Below, in pieces: positions 43,972-52,670 of a stretch of 64,000 nucleotides of DNA; the stretch's first letter is position 1, and each line of letters begins with the position of its first letter. The stretch spans positions 1-64,000 of the forward strand of contig JBAZKV010000001.1 of the NCBI GenBank assembly GCA_041650635.1, written 5' to 3'. This DNA comes from Candidatus Margulisiibacteriota bacterium. GTDB lineage: Bacteria; Margulisbacteria; WOR-1; JAKLHX01; JBAZKV01. The position numbers were made by a program, and so were the translations under genes. The notes under the pieces are model-generated. The model saw only the letters and a list, made by a program, of their open reading frames with translations, made no database searches and was not told the DNA's origin.

Positions 43972-46934
43972 TTGTTTTCCTCCACCACCCTTATCTCCTC
44001 CTCCGTCAGCCCATACAATTCATAAACCAGCCTATCTATCTGATTATCAATAATCTCCATTTTCTGCTGATAGTGCTTCTTGTCGTTTTCTGATTTGGCA
44101 GATTTACACTTTTTTTGCGTTTCGAGCATCTGGACAACTAAAGCATCCATTTTCTTCTCAAACCTGTCTGTTTTTAAAGAGGATGCTATTGGCAACTGTA
44201 CAAGATATTGGTATATAAACCTCAAATATCCTCCGCGAAATACTGCAGATAAGTGCTTATAGAAGAAAGTCATCAATTTGGAATTTAATATTCCCAACAG
44301 CCTTTTATCATCAGACACAATAATATAAGCGGTATTAACACAATAGATTTCCCCTGTTGGATCGTAGGCAAAATTGCCCCTCAAAGAAATATCTGGCAAT
44401 AAGAATTTCGGTTTTTTAAATTCATTATAATAGGCGCATTTACGAAGCTCCCACCAATAATCTCCTTTATCATACCTGGCTTTAGCCTGATTTTCATATT
44501 CTTTAAGGTGCCTTGACACGGATGGATATGTGCTGCAAAAATAGTTCTCCGCATTTTTAGCACCACGATTTCTATTTGTCCATCCGTTAGGTATAAGGAT
44601 CAAATATTTGTCTGTTTCTAAATTCTCATATCGTTTTATATCTCTCCCTGCCAACAAGGGCTTAATAATTTCCGCACTTTTCGGGTCTTCCTTAATAAGC
44701 CGGTTTTTTGTGTCCTCATTAATAACAAAGGCTTCATTAAGTCCTGTTAAGACGCCCCTATATATTTTATTGTTAACATATTCACCAAGAGAAACTCCGG
44801 ATTTTCTTAATTTATCAAGCAATTGACTCGTTTTTTTATCAACCAAAGCCCACCCGTCAGTAGATAGGTCAGACAAATCAACAACAAAGCAATTATCTTT
44901 AGCATATTCTGAAAGATCGGAGAATTCTAAGCTTGTGACATTTACTGCCGCAATAGTTTTATGCACAGCTCCTTTCTTTACTTTTACAACACAAGGATAT
45001 GTTGTCGCATTTTCAAATACTCGAAGATCTCCAAAGTCAACAATTTCCGACAACCCACTATTCTTTAAAAAATTTCTTAACAAAGAACCGTAATTAGCAC
45101 GCATCCATTTATTTGCCACAATATACGAGAAAAGACCAGCATTTTTTAGCAGTCCAACACCTTTTTCTATGAAGTATGAATAAAGGTCCGCAGCTCCTTG
45201 ATAAACTTGATAATGAGCTTCAAAATATTTTTTAAATTCCGAAAGTGATTCTTGCCGGACATACGGCGGATTCCCTATCACACAATCAAATCCGCCTTTG
45301 TCCATTATCTCTCCAAACCCCTTAATCTTATCGTTCCAATCAAATGTATTGATCTTTTTCATTTCCTCACTGTCAAAAAGAGAAAGGTTCTTGTCCTTGT
45401 AAAAGTCCGGACCTATCAAGGAGTTTCCACATTTAATATTGCCGGACAAATTAGGGAGCAATTTCTCCTGGCTGTATTTAAACAGCCTGCCCGCGCTTTC
45501 ATCTCCTTCGCCTTCAAGCAGTTTAAGCATCAGAGACAGTTTTGTCACCTCAACAGCCTGGGCGTCAATATCAACACCAAAAATATTGTTCAAAAGTATA
45601 TCCTGTTTTTCTTTTATAGTAAGGCGGAATGAACCGTTTGCGGCCTGCCATACCCGCCCGTCTTTTAACGCCTTGGCGCGGTTAGCTGGCTTTGTATAAT
45701 AAGCAAGATGATGAGTCATTAGACAGTTATAGGCTCCGAGAAGAAAAGATCCGGAACCGCACGCGGGGTCAAGTATTTTCAGCCTTTCTATTTCCTTTGG
45801 CGTAGCACCCTTTATCTTTTCACCAACAGTATTCTTGACAATGTAATCGACTATATATTTTGGTGTATAGTAGACTCCGCCTGCTTTCCTTACTTCCGGT
45901 TTTTCTTCAACCTTGGCCTGGTGCCCTTCCGTAAGCCGTATGGTCTTTCCCAAGAATTGCTCGTAAATATTGCCCAGCATTTCAATAGGGAGCACTGCTA
46001 AAGCATACGGACAATCAGGATAATATATCCCGGTGATGATCTCTTCCAAAACCTTATTTTCTATTGCGAGCGAGTCGATCGCAATATCACTTTTAAACAA
46101 CTCGCTGTTGTATTTCCTGTTTGCCCGCTCAAAACACAAAACCAAAGCCGGATAAATGCGCTTTTCCTTTGTGACCTTGAGAAGTGTCTCGGAGTTTTCA
46201 ATGCCCCTATCTTCCGCTATCCTCAAGAACAAGATCCTGTCGATGATTTTCTGTACCGCAAGATTTAATTGGTCTATCTCTAGTTTAAGGTTGTTGATCG
46301 CGATATTCTTGGCAAGCAGGCTCCGCCAGTCTTCGATCATTTTTAGGAATTCTTTGTCAACCTCATAAGCGCCTTTGGGAAGCTTTGTACCCAGATAATC
46401 CTTTAGACTGCCCTTCTGCACATTTTCTTTCGCGAATAATTTATAGATATCATCGAATTTCTCAGCATACTCCTCATATCTACAGTAAAAGAGAAGCGCC
46501 TTGCGCGAACCGTCTTTCTTGTTTGGTTTAATTCTTGTGTCATATATCGCGAACTCTTCAAAATCCGTTAGTATCGATACAGGGAGTTTGGCTGTATAGC
46601 CGTATCTTCTTATCTGATATGCGGGGTCAATGGATTCTTTAATATTTACTCCGGGTTTCTTGGCTTCAACAAAGAATATTCTGTCACCCTTTACCCTGAA
46701 GCAATAATCCGGAGCTTTTTGTTTTCCCTGAATTTCTATGGAATCCTCTACAACAACTTCTCTGGCATCTTCCGGCAGGCCTTCTTTATTATTGATATCC
46801 CAGCCTAAAAGCTTAAAGAAAGGATTAATAAAATCCTGACGTACTCGGGCTTCCTTATAATTTAATTGTTTGTATTCCTCAAGATTCCGCTTAAATCGCT
46901 CAACCAACTCCAATATCTCTTTTGGCGCGCTCAT
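43968..46934 (-). CDS. Type IIG-like restriction-modification enzyme
   Basis: 988 residues from ATG 46934 (MSAPKEIL). N-terminal nuclease domain with PDYCFRVKGDRIFFVEAKKPG, a PD-(D/E)XK motif (residues about 75-98). Then a helical linker and an N6-adenine methyltransferase: SAM motif DPACGSGSFLLGAY (about 390) and catalytic NPPYVRQ (about 550). The C-terminal part is a TaqI-like target-recognition domain with QLPIAS and a coiled coil. Eco57I/MmeI-like architecture: one polypeptide cuts and protects. A -10 box lies 10 nt before the ATG with no Shine-Dalgarno site. Confidence 0.88.
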   Translation of the reverse strand: MSAPKEILELVERFKRNLEEYKQLNYKEARVRQDFINPFFKLLGWDINNKEGLPEDAREVVVEDSIEIQGKQKAPDYCFRVKGDRIFFVEAKKPGVNIKESIDPAYQIRRYGYTAKLPVSILTDFEEFAIYDTRIKPNKKDGSRKALLFYCRYEEYAEKFDDIYKLFAKENVQKGSLKDYLGTKLPKGAYEVDKEFLKMIEDWRSLLAKNIAINNLKLEIDQLNLAVQKIIDRILFLRIAEDRGIENSETLLKVTKEKRIYPALVLCFERANRKYNSELFKSDIAIDSLAIENKVLEEIITGIYYPDCPYALAVLPIEMLGNIYEQFLGKTIRLTEGHQAKVEEKPEVRKAGGVYYTPKYIVDYIVKNTVGEKIKGATPKEIERLKILDPACGSGSFLLGAYNCLMTHHLAYYTKPANRAKALKDGRVWQAANGSFRLTIKEKQDILLNNIFGVDIDAQAVEVTKLSLMLKLLEGEGDESAGRLFKYSQEKLLPNLSGNIKCGNSLIGPDFYKDKNLSLFDSEEMKKINTFDWNDKIKGFGEIMDKGGFDCVIGNPPYVRQESLSEFKKYFEAHYQVYQGAADLYSYFIEKGVGLLKNAGLFSYIVANKWMRANYGSLLRNFLKNSGLSEIVDFGDLRVFENATTYPCVVKVKKGAVHKTIAAVNVTSLEFSDLSEYAKDNCFVVDLSDLSTDGWALVDKKTSQLLDKLRKSGVSLGEYVNNKIYRGVLTGLNEAFVINEDTKNRLIKEDPKSAEIIKPLLAGRDIKRYENLETDKYLILIPNGWTNRNRGAKNAENYFCSTYPSVSRHLKEYENQAKARYDKGDYWWELRKCAYYNEFKKPKFLLPDISLRGNFAYDPTGEIYCVNTAYIIVSDDKRLLGILNSKLMTFFYKHLSAVFRGGYLRFIYQYLVQLPIASSLKTDRFEKKMDALVVQMLETQKKCKSAKSENDKKHYQQKMEIIDNQIDRLVYELYGLTEEEIRVVEENK

Positions 46935-46944
46935 GTTTGATATG

Positions 46945-46950
46945 ATTATA
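46945..46950 (-). promoter_or_regulatory. -10 box for the restriction-modification gene
   Basis: TATAAT on the minus strand, 10 nt before ATG 46934. The -35 region is poor (TTTCTT). It lies about 50 bp from the divergent methyltransferase promoter. Confidence 0.4.
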
Positions 46951-46998
46951 CTATCTAACAATTGATTAAGAAAGGAGGTAATCAAAAAGATAAAATTA

Positions 46999-47027
46999 AT
47001 GACAATGGCAATATATGTGAGTATAAT
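46999..47027 (+). promoter_or_regulatory. Promoter of the double-methyltransferase signalling operon
   Basis: ATGACA (46999-47004), exactly 17-nt spacer, TATAAT (47022-47027). Transcription start near 47035 leaves a leader of about 8 nt before ATG 47043. Confidence 0.65.
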
Positions 47028-47042
47028 ATAAAAGAATTAAAG

Positions 47043-48062
47043 ATGAATAAGGATATTATTTCAAAAATAAGCGGTTTTCAAGTAACCTCCGATAAAATGA
47101 GATTAATTGAGGAGTTTTTTGCCAACAATGTTCAAAACTACATAAATTTTGTAAGCGACTTCAAGATCAAGGTTGAAAACAGCCCAAACTACAGTTCATC
47201 ATCACAAGATACCTTAAATAAAGCTACCTTTAATATTGTAAAAACAGGCCATGAACTTGAACAATCTATAGTCCACAAGCAAACCATCATCGAGATCAAA
47301 GAGCTGTTCCGAAAACTAATTTATCCGTATATGTCGCAAAGCATTATTATGAAAAGAGCTCTTGATAAGCCAAGGGGCTATCCTGGGGATTATATGATGC
47401 TCGAATACATTTATGATGATAAAGCTGTCTCTTCCGGTCTTGGAATGTATTTTGACTTGGGATTTCTAAGAAGCCGTCTCACAATGGCCGTTAGGGACAG
47501 AAAAGACATGATGAGAGTTGTTCTGCAAAACATTATAAAAAAACGGGACAAATTGAACATATTGAATCTTGCCAGCGGTTCAATCAGGGAGATAAGAGAA
47601 TTAAGCCCGGATCTTCTGAATAATATTTCGAATTTGACTTGCGTTGATTTTGACAGTGAAGCCCTTGAGTATTCAAAAAGTAAATTAAAAGGTATTAATG
47701 CATCTTTCTTACAAAAAGACCTTGTTGACATGGTAAAAAAAGGTGACAGATCGTTGATAGAGAATAGTGATCTGATCTATAGCATAGGATTAATAGATTA
47801 CTTTCCGGACCGTATGTTGTTAAAACTCATCACCTTGATACTATCTGGAATGAAATCCGGCAGCAAATGCGTATTAACGATCAAAGATGTGGATCAATAT
47901 AAGCCGATTCAGGAAGACTGGCTTACCGATTGGAAGTTTGTGCCCAGAACAGAGGATGATATCGTACGCCTGATAAAGAAAGCTAATATCCAGGATATTG
48001 ATATCTCACTTTCAAGAGATGATAGTAAAGTTATTATCTTCTTTGAGATTACAAAAAAGTAA
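47043..48062 (+). CDS. PhcB-like SAM-dependent methyltransferase 1
   Basis: 339 residues from ATG 47043 (an upstream extension to 46962 crosses the promoter). N-terminal helical region (1-100), then KPRGYPGDYMMLEYIYD (109-125), the hallmark of methyltransferases annotated as 3-hydroxypalmitate methyl ester (PhcB-type) enzymes. The SAM-site motif is NLASGSIREI (175-184), followed by VDFDSEAL (201-208). Predicted to esterify a free fatty acid with SAM to make a diffusible signal; the exact product is unknown. The gene after it is a paralogue of identical length. Confidence 0.75.
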   Translation: MNKDIISKISGFQVTSDKMRLIEEFFANNVQNYINFVSDFKIKVENSPNYSSSSQDTLNKATFNIVKTGHELEQSIVHKQTIIEIKELFRKLIYPYMSQSIIMKRALDKPRGYPGDYMMLEYIYDDKAVSSGLGMYFDLGFLRSRLTMAVRDRKDMMRVVLQNIIKKRDKLNILNLASGSIREIRELSPDLLNNISNLTCVDFDSEALEYSKSKLKGINASFLQKDLVDMVKKGDRSLIENSDLIYSIGLIDYFPDRMLLKLITLILSGMKSGSKCVLTIKDVDQYKPIQEDWLTDWKFVPRTEDDIVRLIKKANIQDIDISLSRDDSKVIIFFEITKK

Positions 48063-49081
48063 TGACAAACAACCTAAACATTACACTTATCAAAGAAACA
48101 AAACTAATATTGGCATTCTTAAAAGAATACAAAGACAAATTAGATGCCATGGATAAGGCCGATGTTCAAAAAGATGCCGAGGCTTATCTGTTGACCATTT
48201 TTCCCGGATTCAAAAAAACAATGGATGAACACTTTTCAAAAACATCGTCAATATTTGACAACATAAAAGATAAAACTGAATACAAGGACAATCAGGATTA
48301 TTATATAAAAACATTGTGGGATTACTTGTATTTTCCGAAAATCAATAAACATATTTATGATAAGCCCTTTGGGTATCCTGGCGATTTCGTCCTGATGAAC
48401 TACATTATTGATTATCAGGATAAGTTTATCGGCGAATCGTCGTTCGAAAAGCTGATCAACTATTATTCGGTAAAGTCGCCTTTTTGTTTATCAAATGTTG
48501 CCAGAAAAGAATACCTTAAGTCGATAATAATTAGCACGATTTCAAGATATAAATCGCCCGGCATAACAAGTGTGGCCAGCGGATCGATCAGAGAATTATT
48601 GGATATTTCAGGGGAACACCCCCACATTAATGAATTTAACTGCATTGATTTCGAGCCGAAGGCATTCGAATACATAAAGAATGAACTGAAGCGTGATTCG
48701 TTCAATAACAAAATAAAGATGAATTTCATCCTAAAAGACATCATTAAAATGATTAAAACGAGGGATATTGGATCATTGCTCAAGCCCCAAGACCTGATCT
48801 ATTTTTCCGGAATATTCGATTACCTGCCGGACAGGATAGCTAAAAAGGTGTTTACCACTTTCTATTCGCTCTTAAAAGATGGCGGAACTATGCTGATCTG
48901 CAATTGCTCAAAAAAGAACAAGAAGCTTCATTCGTATTATGAAGTATTGGGGAAATGGGAAATGATATACCGCGATGAGGATGACTTGATTGATATTATT
49001 TCTGACGCCCACGTAAAAAAACATCGTTTTGATTACCCAAAAAACGGGAAATGTTACAATTTCCTGGTTATTGAGAAATAA
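48062..49081 (+). CDS. PhcB-like SAM-dependent methyltransferase 2
   Basis: 339 residues, starts in TAATG overlap with the first methyltransferase. Same layout: KPFGYPGDFVLMNYIIDY (101-118), VASGSIREL (SAM site), CIDFEPKAFEY (acidic adenosine-contact position). The two share fold and motifs but are well diverged, so this is an old duplication rather than a recent one. They may make two signals or form a heterodimer. Followed after 2 nt by the histidine kinase. Confidence 0.75.
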   Translation: MTNNLNITLIKETKLILAFLKEYKDKLDAMDKADVQKDAEAYLLTIFPGFKKTMDEHFSKTSSIFDNIKDKTEYKDNQDYYIKTLWDYLYFPKINKHIYDKPFGYPGDFVLMNYIIDYQDKFIGESSFEKLINYYSVKSPFCLSNVARKEYLKSIIISTISRYKSPGITSVASGSIRELLDISGEHPHINEFNCIDFEPKAFEYIKNELKRDSFNNKIKMNFILKDIIKMIKTRDIGSLLKPQDLIYFSGIFDYLPDRIAKKVFTTFYSLLKDGGTMLICNCSKKNKKLHSYYEVLGKWEMIYRDEDDLIDIISDAHVKKHRFDYPKNGKCYNFLVIEK

Positions 49082-49083
49082 TA

Positions 49084-51033
49084 ATGTTATCGGCTTACGC
49101 ATATACAAATCTATTTAGCGCCGCTCTGTCGATTATTTTGGCCATATTCGTTCTTGTTAAATCGCGTCCTTTGACACAGGATAAAACATTTTTTGTTTTC
49201 ATGCTTTTGTCAATATCTGCCTGGTGCTTTGGGATATTCGGGCATGCGCTGTCCATCGGTTACATCAGTGCGTATTCGTGGTCGCTGTATTTACATCGAT
49301 TTGCATTTTTTATTCCCGTTTTCTATTTCATTTTTGTCTATTTCTTTATTAATTCCAAAAGCCTGATCTTTAGAGTTTTGATCTATATAAATATATTGAT
49401 CTTATTGTTGCTGGAATATTTGTCATTTCTTTATCCATCATCAATAGTATCCTATGTTTCGAGCATGTCTTTATTTCAATTCTTTCCGAGGGCAGGCATT
49501 TTATATAGCCTTTATGTCTGGCAGTTTGCTCTTTCAATACTGATCGCATCTGTATATTTGGCATTTGCGATAATAGGGCAGAAAAACAACATAGTAAAGC
49601 AAAGGAATCTCTACATATTGATAAGCACTTTGATTGGCTTTCCGTGTGCTGCTTCAACAATAATACCGATGTACAATATCAATATCTTCCCTCTTGGCAA
49701 TTTTGGAACTTTCTTATTCGTCATTGTGTTGGTCTATTCAATGATGAAACATGAGTTAATGGATATTAAGCTTGTTATAACAAGAGCAATGGCCTACGGC
49801 TCTGTATTTTTTGTGATCATTCTTTCATTTATAGCTATCAATTTCATTCCTTTTCCTGACCGACTGTCGATAATAGCGAATGCGATTACCTGTTTCTTGT
49901 GGCTTTTCTTTGCGGACAAGCTGAGATCTTTGATTCAAACGCCCCTCCAGGAAAAATGGATAACCGGTTGGTATGATTCAGGCAAGCTATTGAACAGAAT
50001 ATCTCAAAAGCTGGTGCCGGTTGTTGAAAGAACTGAAGTTTTCGATCTTATCTCCGATGAATTAAAATCCACAATAAGAATAAGCAAGATCGATGTAAAG
50101 AAAGGAGAAAGCGGACAAACATATGACGATTTGGCGCAAACAAAAGAAGGTCTTGTGATTCCTCTTTCATCTTCTTCAGGACTTGAAGCGCTTATGATCC
50201 TTGGACCAAAAATATCCGAAGATCCATATGACGATAGAGATCTCACGCTGTTCAGAATACTTATGAACCAAGCGGTCCTCATATTCGACAGAATAAAGCC
50301 TTATGAGCAAATCAAACATGAATTCGGTTCTACACAGAAAAAGCTATTTGAAACGGAGAAAATGTTGTCCCGCTCCGCTCGCTTAGCCTCACTCGGAACA
50401 TTAACCGCGGGAGTTACTCATGAAATAAGAAACCCTCTGGCTGTCATAAGGTCATCGACCGAGGATATTTCAAAAGTAGATCAAAACAAAGACAGCATTA
50501 AAACATTTCAAACCCTTGTCTTAAAGCATGTTGACAGGATCGCCGGAATTGTGGACAAAATGCTTTATCTGTCAAAATCCAAGGCAGCCGTTAATAAAGA
50601 GATTGATATTAATAAATTTATAGAACAGTATATTGTCGGATTGGTTTCTTCAAAGAATACGGAACTTCTGACCCAACTTAATCCTGTCCCAAATGTTTTG
50701 GCTATTGAAGACGATCTTCATCAAGTACTGATCAATCTGACTAGCAATGCGATAAAAGCAATGCCTAACGGCGGAAATTTAACAATTAAGACTTATGAAA
50801 CAAAAGAAAACGAATCCAGAAAGGTTGTTATTGAGGTTTCAGATACAGGGACCGGCATACAGCAGGAAAACCTTGAAAAGATATTCGATCCGTTCTTCAG
50901 CACCTGGGAGAACGGAACAGGTTTAGGATTAAGCATTTCTTATAAGATCATTGAAGAATTAAAAGGAAGGATCGAGGTCCAGAGCCAGGTCGGCAAGGGT
51001 TCAACATTCAAGATAATTCTGCCCGCGGTTTAA
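49084..51033 (+). CDS. 7TM sensor histidine kinase (PhcS-like)
   Basis: 649 residues. Seven membrane helices of the HisK-N-7TM type (about 5-222), two more helices (about 238-280), a GAF-like segment (about 310-405), then HisKA with ASLGTLTAGVTHEIRNPL (His446) and a HATPase with NLTSNAIKAM, VSDTGTGI and NGTGLGLSI. The layout fits sensing of a lipophilic ligand in the membrane. It lies 2 nt after the methyltransferases. In Ralstonia, PhcS is the kinase encoded next to PhcB, so this arrangement suggests an analogous circuit. Confidence 0.8.
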   Translation: MLSAYAYTNLFSAALSIILAIFVLVKSRPLTQDKTFFVFMLLSISAWCFGIFGHALSIGYISAYSWSLYLHRFAFFIPVFYFIFVYFFINSKSLIFRVLIYINILILLLLEYLSFLYPSSIVSYVSSMSLFQFFPRAGILYSLYVWQFALSILIASVYLAFAIIGQKNNIVKQRNLYILISTLIGFPCAASTIIPMYNINIFPLGNFGTFLFVIVLVYSMMKHELMDIKLVITRAMAYGSVFFVIILSFIAINFIPFPDRLSIIANAITCFLWLFFADKLRSLIQTPLQEKWITGWYDSGKLLNRISQKLVPVVERTEVFDLISDELKSTIRISKIDVKKGESGQTYDDLAQTKEGLVIPLSSSSGLEALMILGPKISEDPYDDRDLTLFRILMNQAVLIFDRIKPYEQIKHEFGSTQKKLFETEKMLSRSARLASLGTLTAGVTHEIRNPLAVIRSSTEDISKVDQNKDSIKTFQTLVLKHVDRIAGIVDKMLYLSKSKAAVNKEIDINKFIEQYIVGLVSSKNTELLTQLNPVPNVLAIEDDLHQVLINLTSNAIKAMPNGGNLTIKTYETKENESRKVVIEVSDTGTGIQQENLEKIFDPFFSTWENGTGLGLSISYKIIEELKGRIEVQSQVGKGSTFKIILPAV

Positions 51034-51038
51034 TTAAA

Positions 51039-51548
51039 CTATTTCAAAAAGCCCCGTTCTTTGCCCTTATCATGGACTTCGATCTTCATCTTTTCTATTT
51101 CCTGCTCACCACCGATAATTATTCTATCGAGAGTTGCAAATAATTCTTCTTCTTTAACAGGCTTTCTTAGATAAGCGAGCTTACGGGGTGTTCTCTTCCA
51201 CTTCTCATCATCTTCCCAGGCGCTTAGGATTATGACAGGGATGAAAGACTTCATCTTATCCAGATTCAATTCTGAACTGCTCTTTTCATATTCTTCTTTC
51301 CTTATCTCCCATAGTTTTTCCAAAAATTGCATGCCATCCATTTCCGGCATTTTAATATCAAGAAGAATACATGCTATTCGGTTTTTGGGAATATCCAAAA
51401 ACCATTTATTCTTTTCAATCTCAAGAAACGCGTCTTTTGCCCTATATACTGCTTTTGCATCATACTTTCCTGACAACCTGATCTTATTAACGATCATGTC
51501 CGCAAAGTCTTTTTCATCATCAACCATCAGTATCAAGGGCTTAAACAT
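51039..51548 (-). CDS. Stand-alone receiver with insertion, convergent to the kinase
   Basis: 169 residues. VDDEKDF, phospho-Asp in CILLDIKMPEMDG (about 66), Ser in ILSAWED (about 112) and Lys in YLRKPVK are present. There is an extra helix between the phospho-site and the switch residue (LEKLWEIRKEEYEKSSSEL) not found in CheY. A basic tail follows. It overlaps the small membrane-protein gene by 8 nt and ends 5 nt from the kinase gene; probable phospho-acceptor of that kinase. Confidence 0.75.
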   Translation of the reverse strand: MFKPLILMVDDEKDFADMIVNKIRLSGKYDAKAVYRAKDAFLEIEKNKWFLDIPKNRIACILLDIKMPEMDGMQFLEKLWEIRKEEYEKSSSELNLDKMKSFIPVIILSAWEDDEKWKRTPRKLAYLRKPVKEEELFATLDRIIIGGEQEIEKMKIEVHDKGKERGFLK

Positions 51549-51972
51549 TCTTATTTCTCCTTACAAGTATCTCATCAGGAAAAGCGTAGAAATACATGCG
51601 TCTGCAAAATAGTATGATCGCCTTTATTGGCCCGGCAATAATGCCGAATAGAAACATAACCACAAACATCAATGCCGTTAAGATAGCAACATCAAAAGCG
51701 GCCCTTCTCGGAGAAGAAGGGGGTGTATTCTTTTTTCGTTCTCCGGTATCAGGATCTCTTGTCTCTTCTTCCCATCTGCCAACTTTTTTCAAAACAAGGT
51801 AATGTTTGTAAAGCTTTTTCTCCAGCAAATAGTCTTCGTAGAATTTTTGATAAAAGAGGATCGCATACCCTATCGGTCCTATTATCATCCCATAAACGAC
51901 CATTAAAGGCAGCCATATCGGGACAAACAGGATCATTACAATAACAAATAGTGCTTTTGAAAGAGGCTGCAT
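51541..51972 (-). CDS. Membrane protein with two hairpin helices, receiver partner
   Basis: 143 residues. Two hydrophobic pairs: LSKALFVIVMILFVPIWLPLM / VYGMIIGPIGYAILFY and later VAILTALMFVVMFLFGIIAGPIKAIILF. Central hydrophilic loop with RDPDTGERKKN. AAGGATG ribosome site and an upstream promoter. Not a known family. Co-transcribed with the receiver; may anchor it or export the signal. Confidence 0.6.
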   Translation of the reverse strand: MQPLSKALFVIVMILFVPIWLPLMVVYGMIIGPIGYAILFYQKFYEDYLLEKKLYKHYLVLKKVGRWEEETRDPDTGERKKNTPPSSPRRAAFDVAILTALMFVVMFLFGIIAGPIKAIILFCRRMYFYAFPDEILVRRNKNV

Positions 51973-52000
51973 AATTCACATCCTTTATCTTGTCGGATAA

Positions 52001-52030
52001 ATAATAGCAACATTATGCAGACAAAATCAA
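52001..52030 (-). promoter_or_regulatory. Promoter for the membrane protein-receiver operon
   Basis: Minus strand TTGATT (52030-52025), 18-nt spacer, TATTAT (52006-52001) with an upstream TGC (extended -10). About 28 nt from the -10 box to ATG 51972 with AAGGATG as ribosome site. Confidence 0.5.
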
Positions 52031-52106
52031 GTATTATTTTGACTTCTCTTTGTCGGGCGCACATTAGAGTGGGCGGTCATAAGGTAGCGCCCGCCATATA
52101 ACGAAA

Positions 52107-52198
52107 CCGCCCAATATTTCTTTAATATTTGCTGTGCTTGGCATTAGGTATAATCAGAGCAATCAGACCGGTAGTTTTAGAATTATCGTCGAGGCGCA
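52107..52198 (-). repeat. Right copy of 92-bp island inverted repeat
   Basis: Complement of the left copy: 60-bp perfect part at 52139-52198, 18-bp variable core 52121-52138, 14-bp perfect part 52107-52120. Joins directly to the second inverted repeat. Confidence 0.9.
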
Positions 52199-52453
52199 GT
52201 TGATTTTCTTTACGAACTAATGTTCCGCAAAGTTTTCCTTCCGCAGTTTTTACCTTTTCTTTCCTATTTTCAAAAGTGTTATCAAGGCGGCTTGGGGCTG
52301 GGTGGCGGCAGCCCCAAGCCGCAGAAAGCTGCTCTTCCTAGCGCAATTCTTTTTTCTTATCGCCATTTAAGAAGGCGGGCTCGTAATTGGCGCTGTCCAA
52401 CAGTGCTACTTCTATTGCCTCTTTAGAATAAATTAAAAGATGTGCCTTTTGTG
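52197..52453 (+). repeat. Left copy of the recombinase-associated inverted repeat
   Basis: Strongly similar to the complement of 54606-54862: opening GCAGTTGATTTTC, GTTCCGCAAAGTTTTCC, CTTCCGCAGTTTTTA, the hairpin and a recombinase C-terminal coding remnant. It includes a perfect 14-bp stem GCGGCTTGGGGCTG (52287-52300) with CAGCCCCAAGCCGC (52309-52322). Confidence 0.85.
52338..52453 (-). pseudogene. Remnant of a serine recombinase C-terminus
   Basis: Minus-strand translation gives LIYSKEAIEVALLDSANY and then a part ending NGDKKKELR before a TAG stop at 52340-52338, aligned to LIYSKEEIEVSLLYSAND...NGPKKKEL in the intact recombinase. A 4-nt net deletion upstream breaks the frame. It shows that the ancestral protein ended at KKKEL-R, long before the present stop of the intact copy. 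Confidence 0.7.
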
Positions 52454-52489
52454 CTGAAAAATATTGTCCTCTCCCTGTTTTTCCAGTTT

Positions 52490-52670
52490 ATCATTTCCCC
52501 GCTTTTCGCTGTCAAGTTGGGACCGATCTGCTCGGTCCCAACTGCTCCAGTCAGCTTCGACTCGCCTTCACAACAATGAAACATATAGCTCCGGCTCGCT
52601 CAGCCTCCTTCCGCCCCTTCGGGTGACAGCGGCGGGGAAATGATCCTTGATTCTCAAGGAGGTATCATTC
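52490..52670 (+). ncRNA. Structured leader with competing helices before the SLOG gene
   Basis: Helix A: ATCATTTCCCCGC (52490-52502) pairs with GCGGGGAAATGAT (52632-52644), 13 bp, perfect. Inside it AGTTGGGACCGA (52515-52526) pairs with TCGGTCCCAACT (52532-52543), 12 bp. Helix B: AATGAT (52639-52644) can instead pair with ATCATT (52664-52669), extending CCTTGA/TCAAGG (52645-52650/52654-52659), which buries the ribosome site AAGGAGG. A and B share AATGAT and exclude each other. Structures are by eye only. Confidence 0.45.

Larger units (their letters stand above)
51973..52670. other. Non-coding stretch between signalling and recombinase modules
   Basis: About 700 nt without a complete gene. 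From left: promoter for the receiver operon (52001-52030), a GC-rich inverted stem (GGGCGGT 52071-52077 with ACCGCCC 52106-52112), the right 92-bp inverted repeat, the left half of the second repeat with a 14-bp hairpin and a recombinase remnant, then a structured leader for the SLOG gene. Confidence 0.8.

Noticed and set aside
46962..47042. Extended N-terminus of methyltransferase 1
   Set aside because: The extension runs through the -35/-10 promoter; the internal ATG fits the paralogue's length.
52071..52112. Integron attC-like stem
   Set aside because: GGGCGGT/ACCGCCC pair, but the conserved R-box core sequences of attC are not present and there is no integron integrase.
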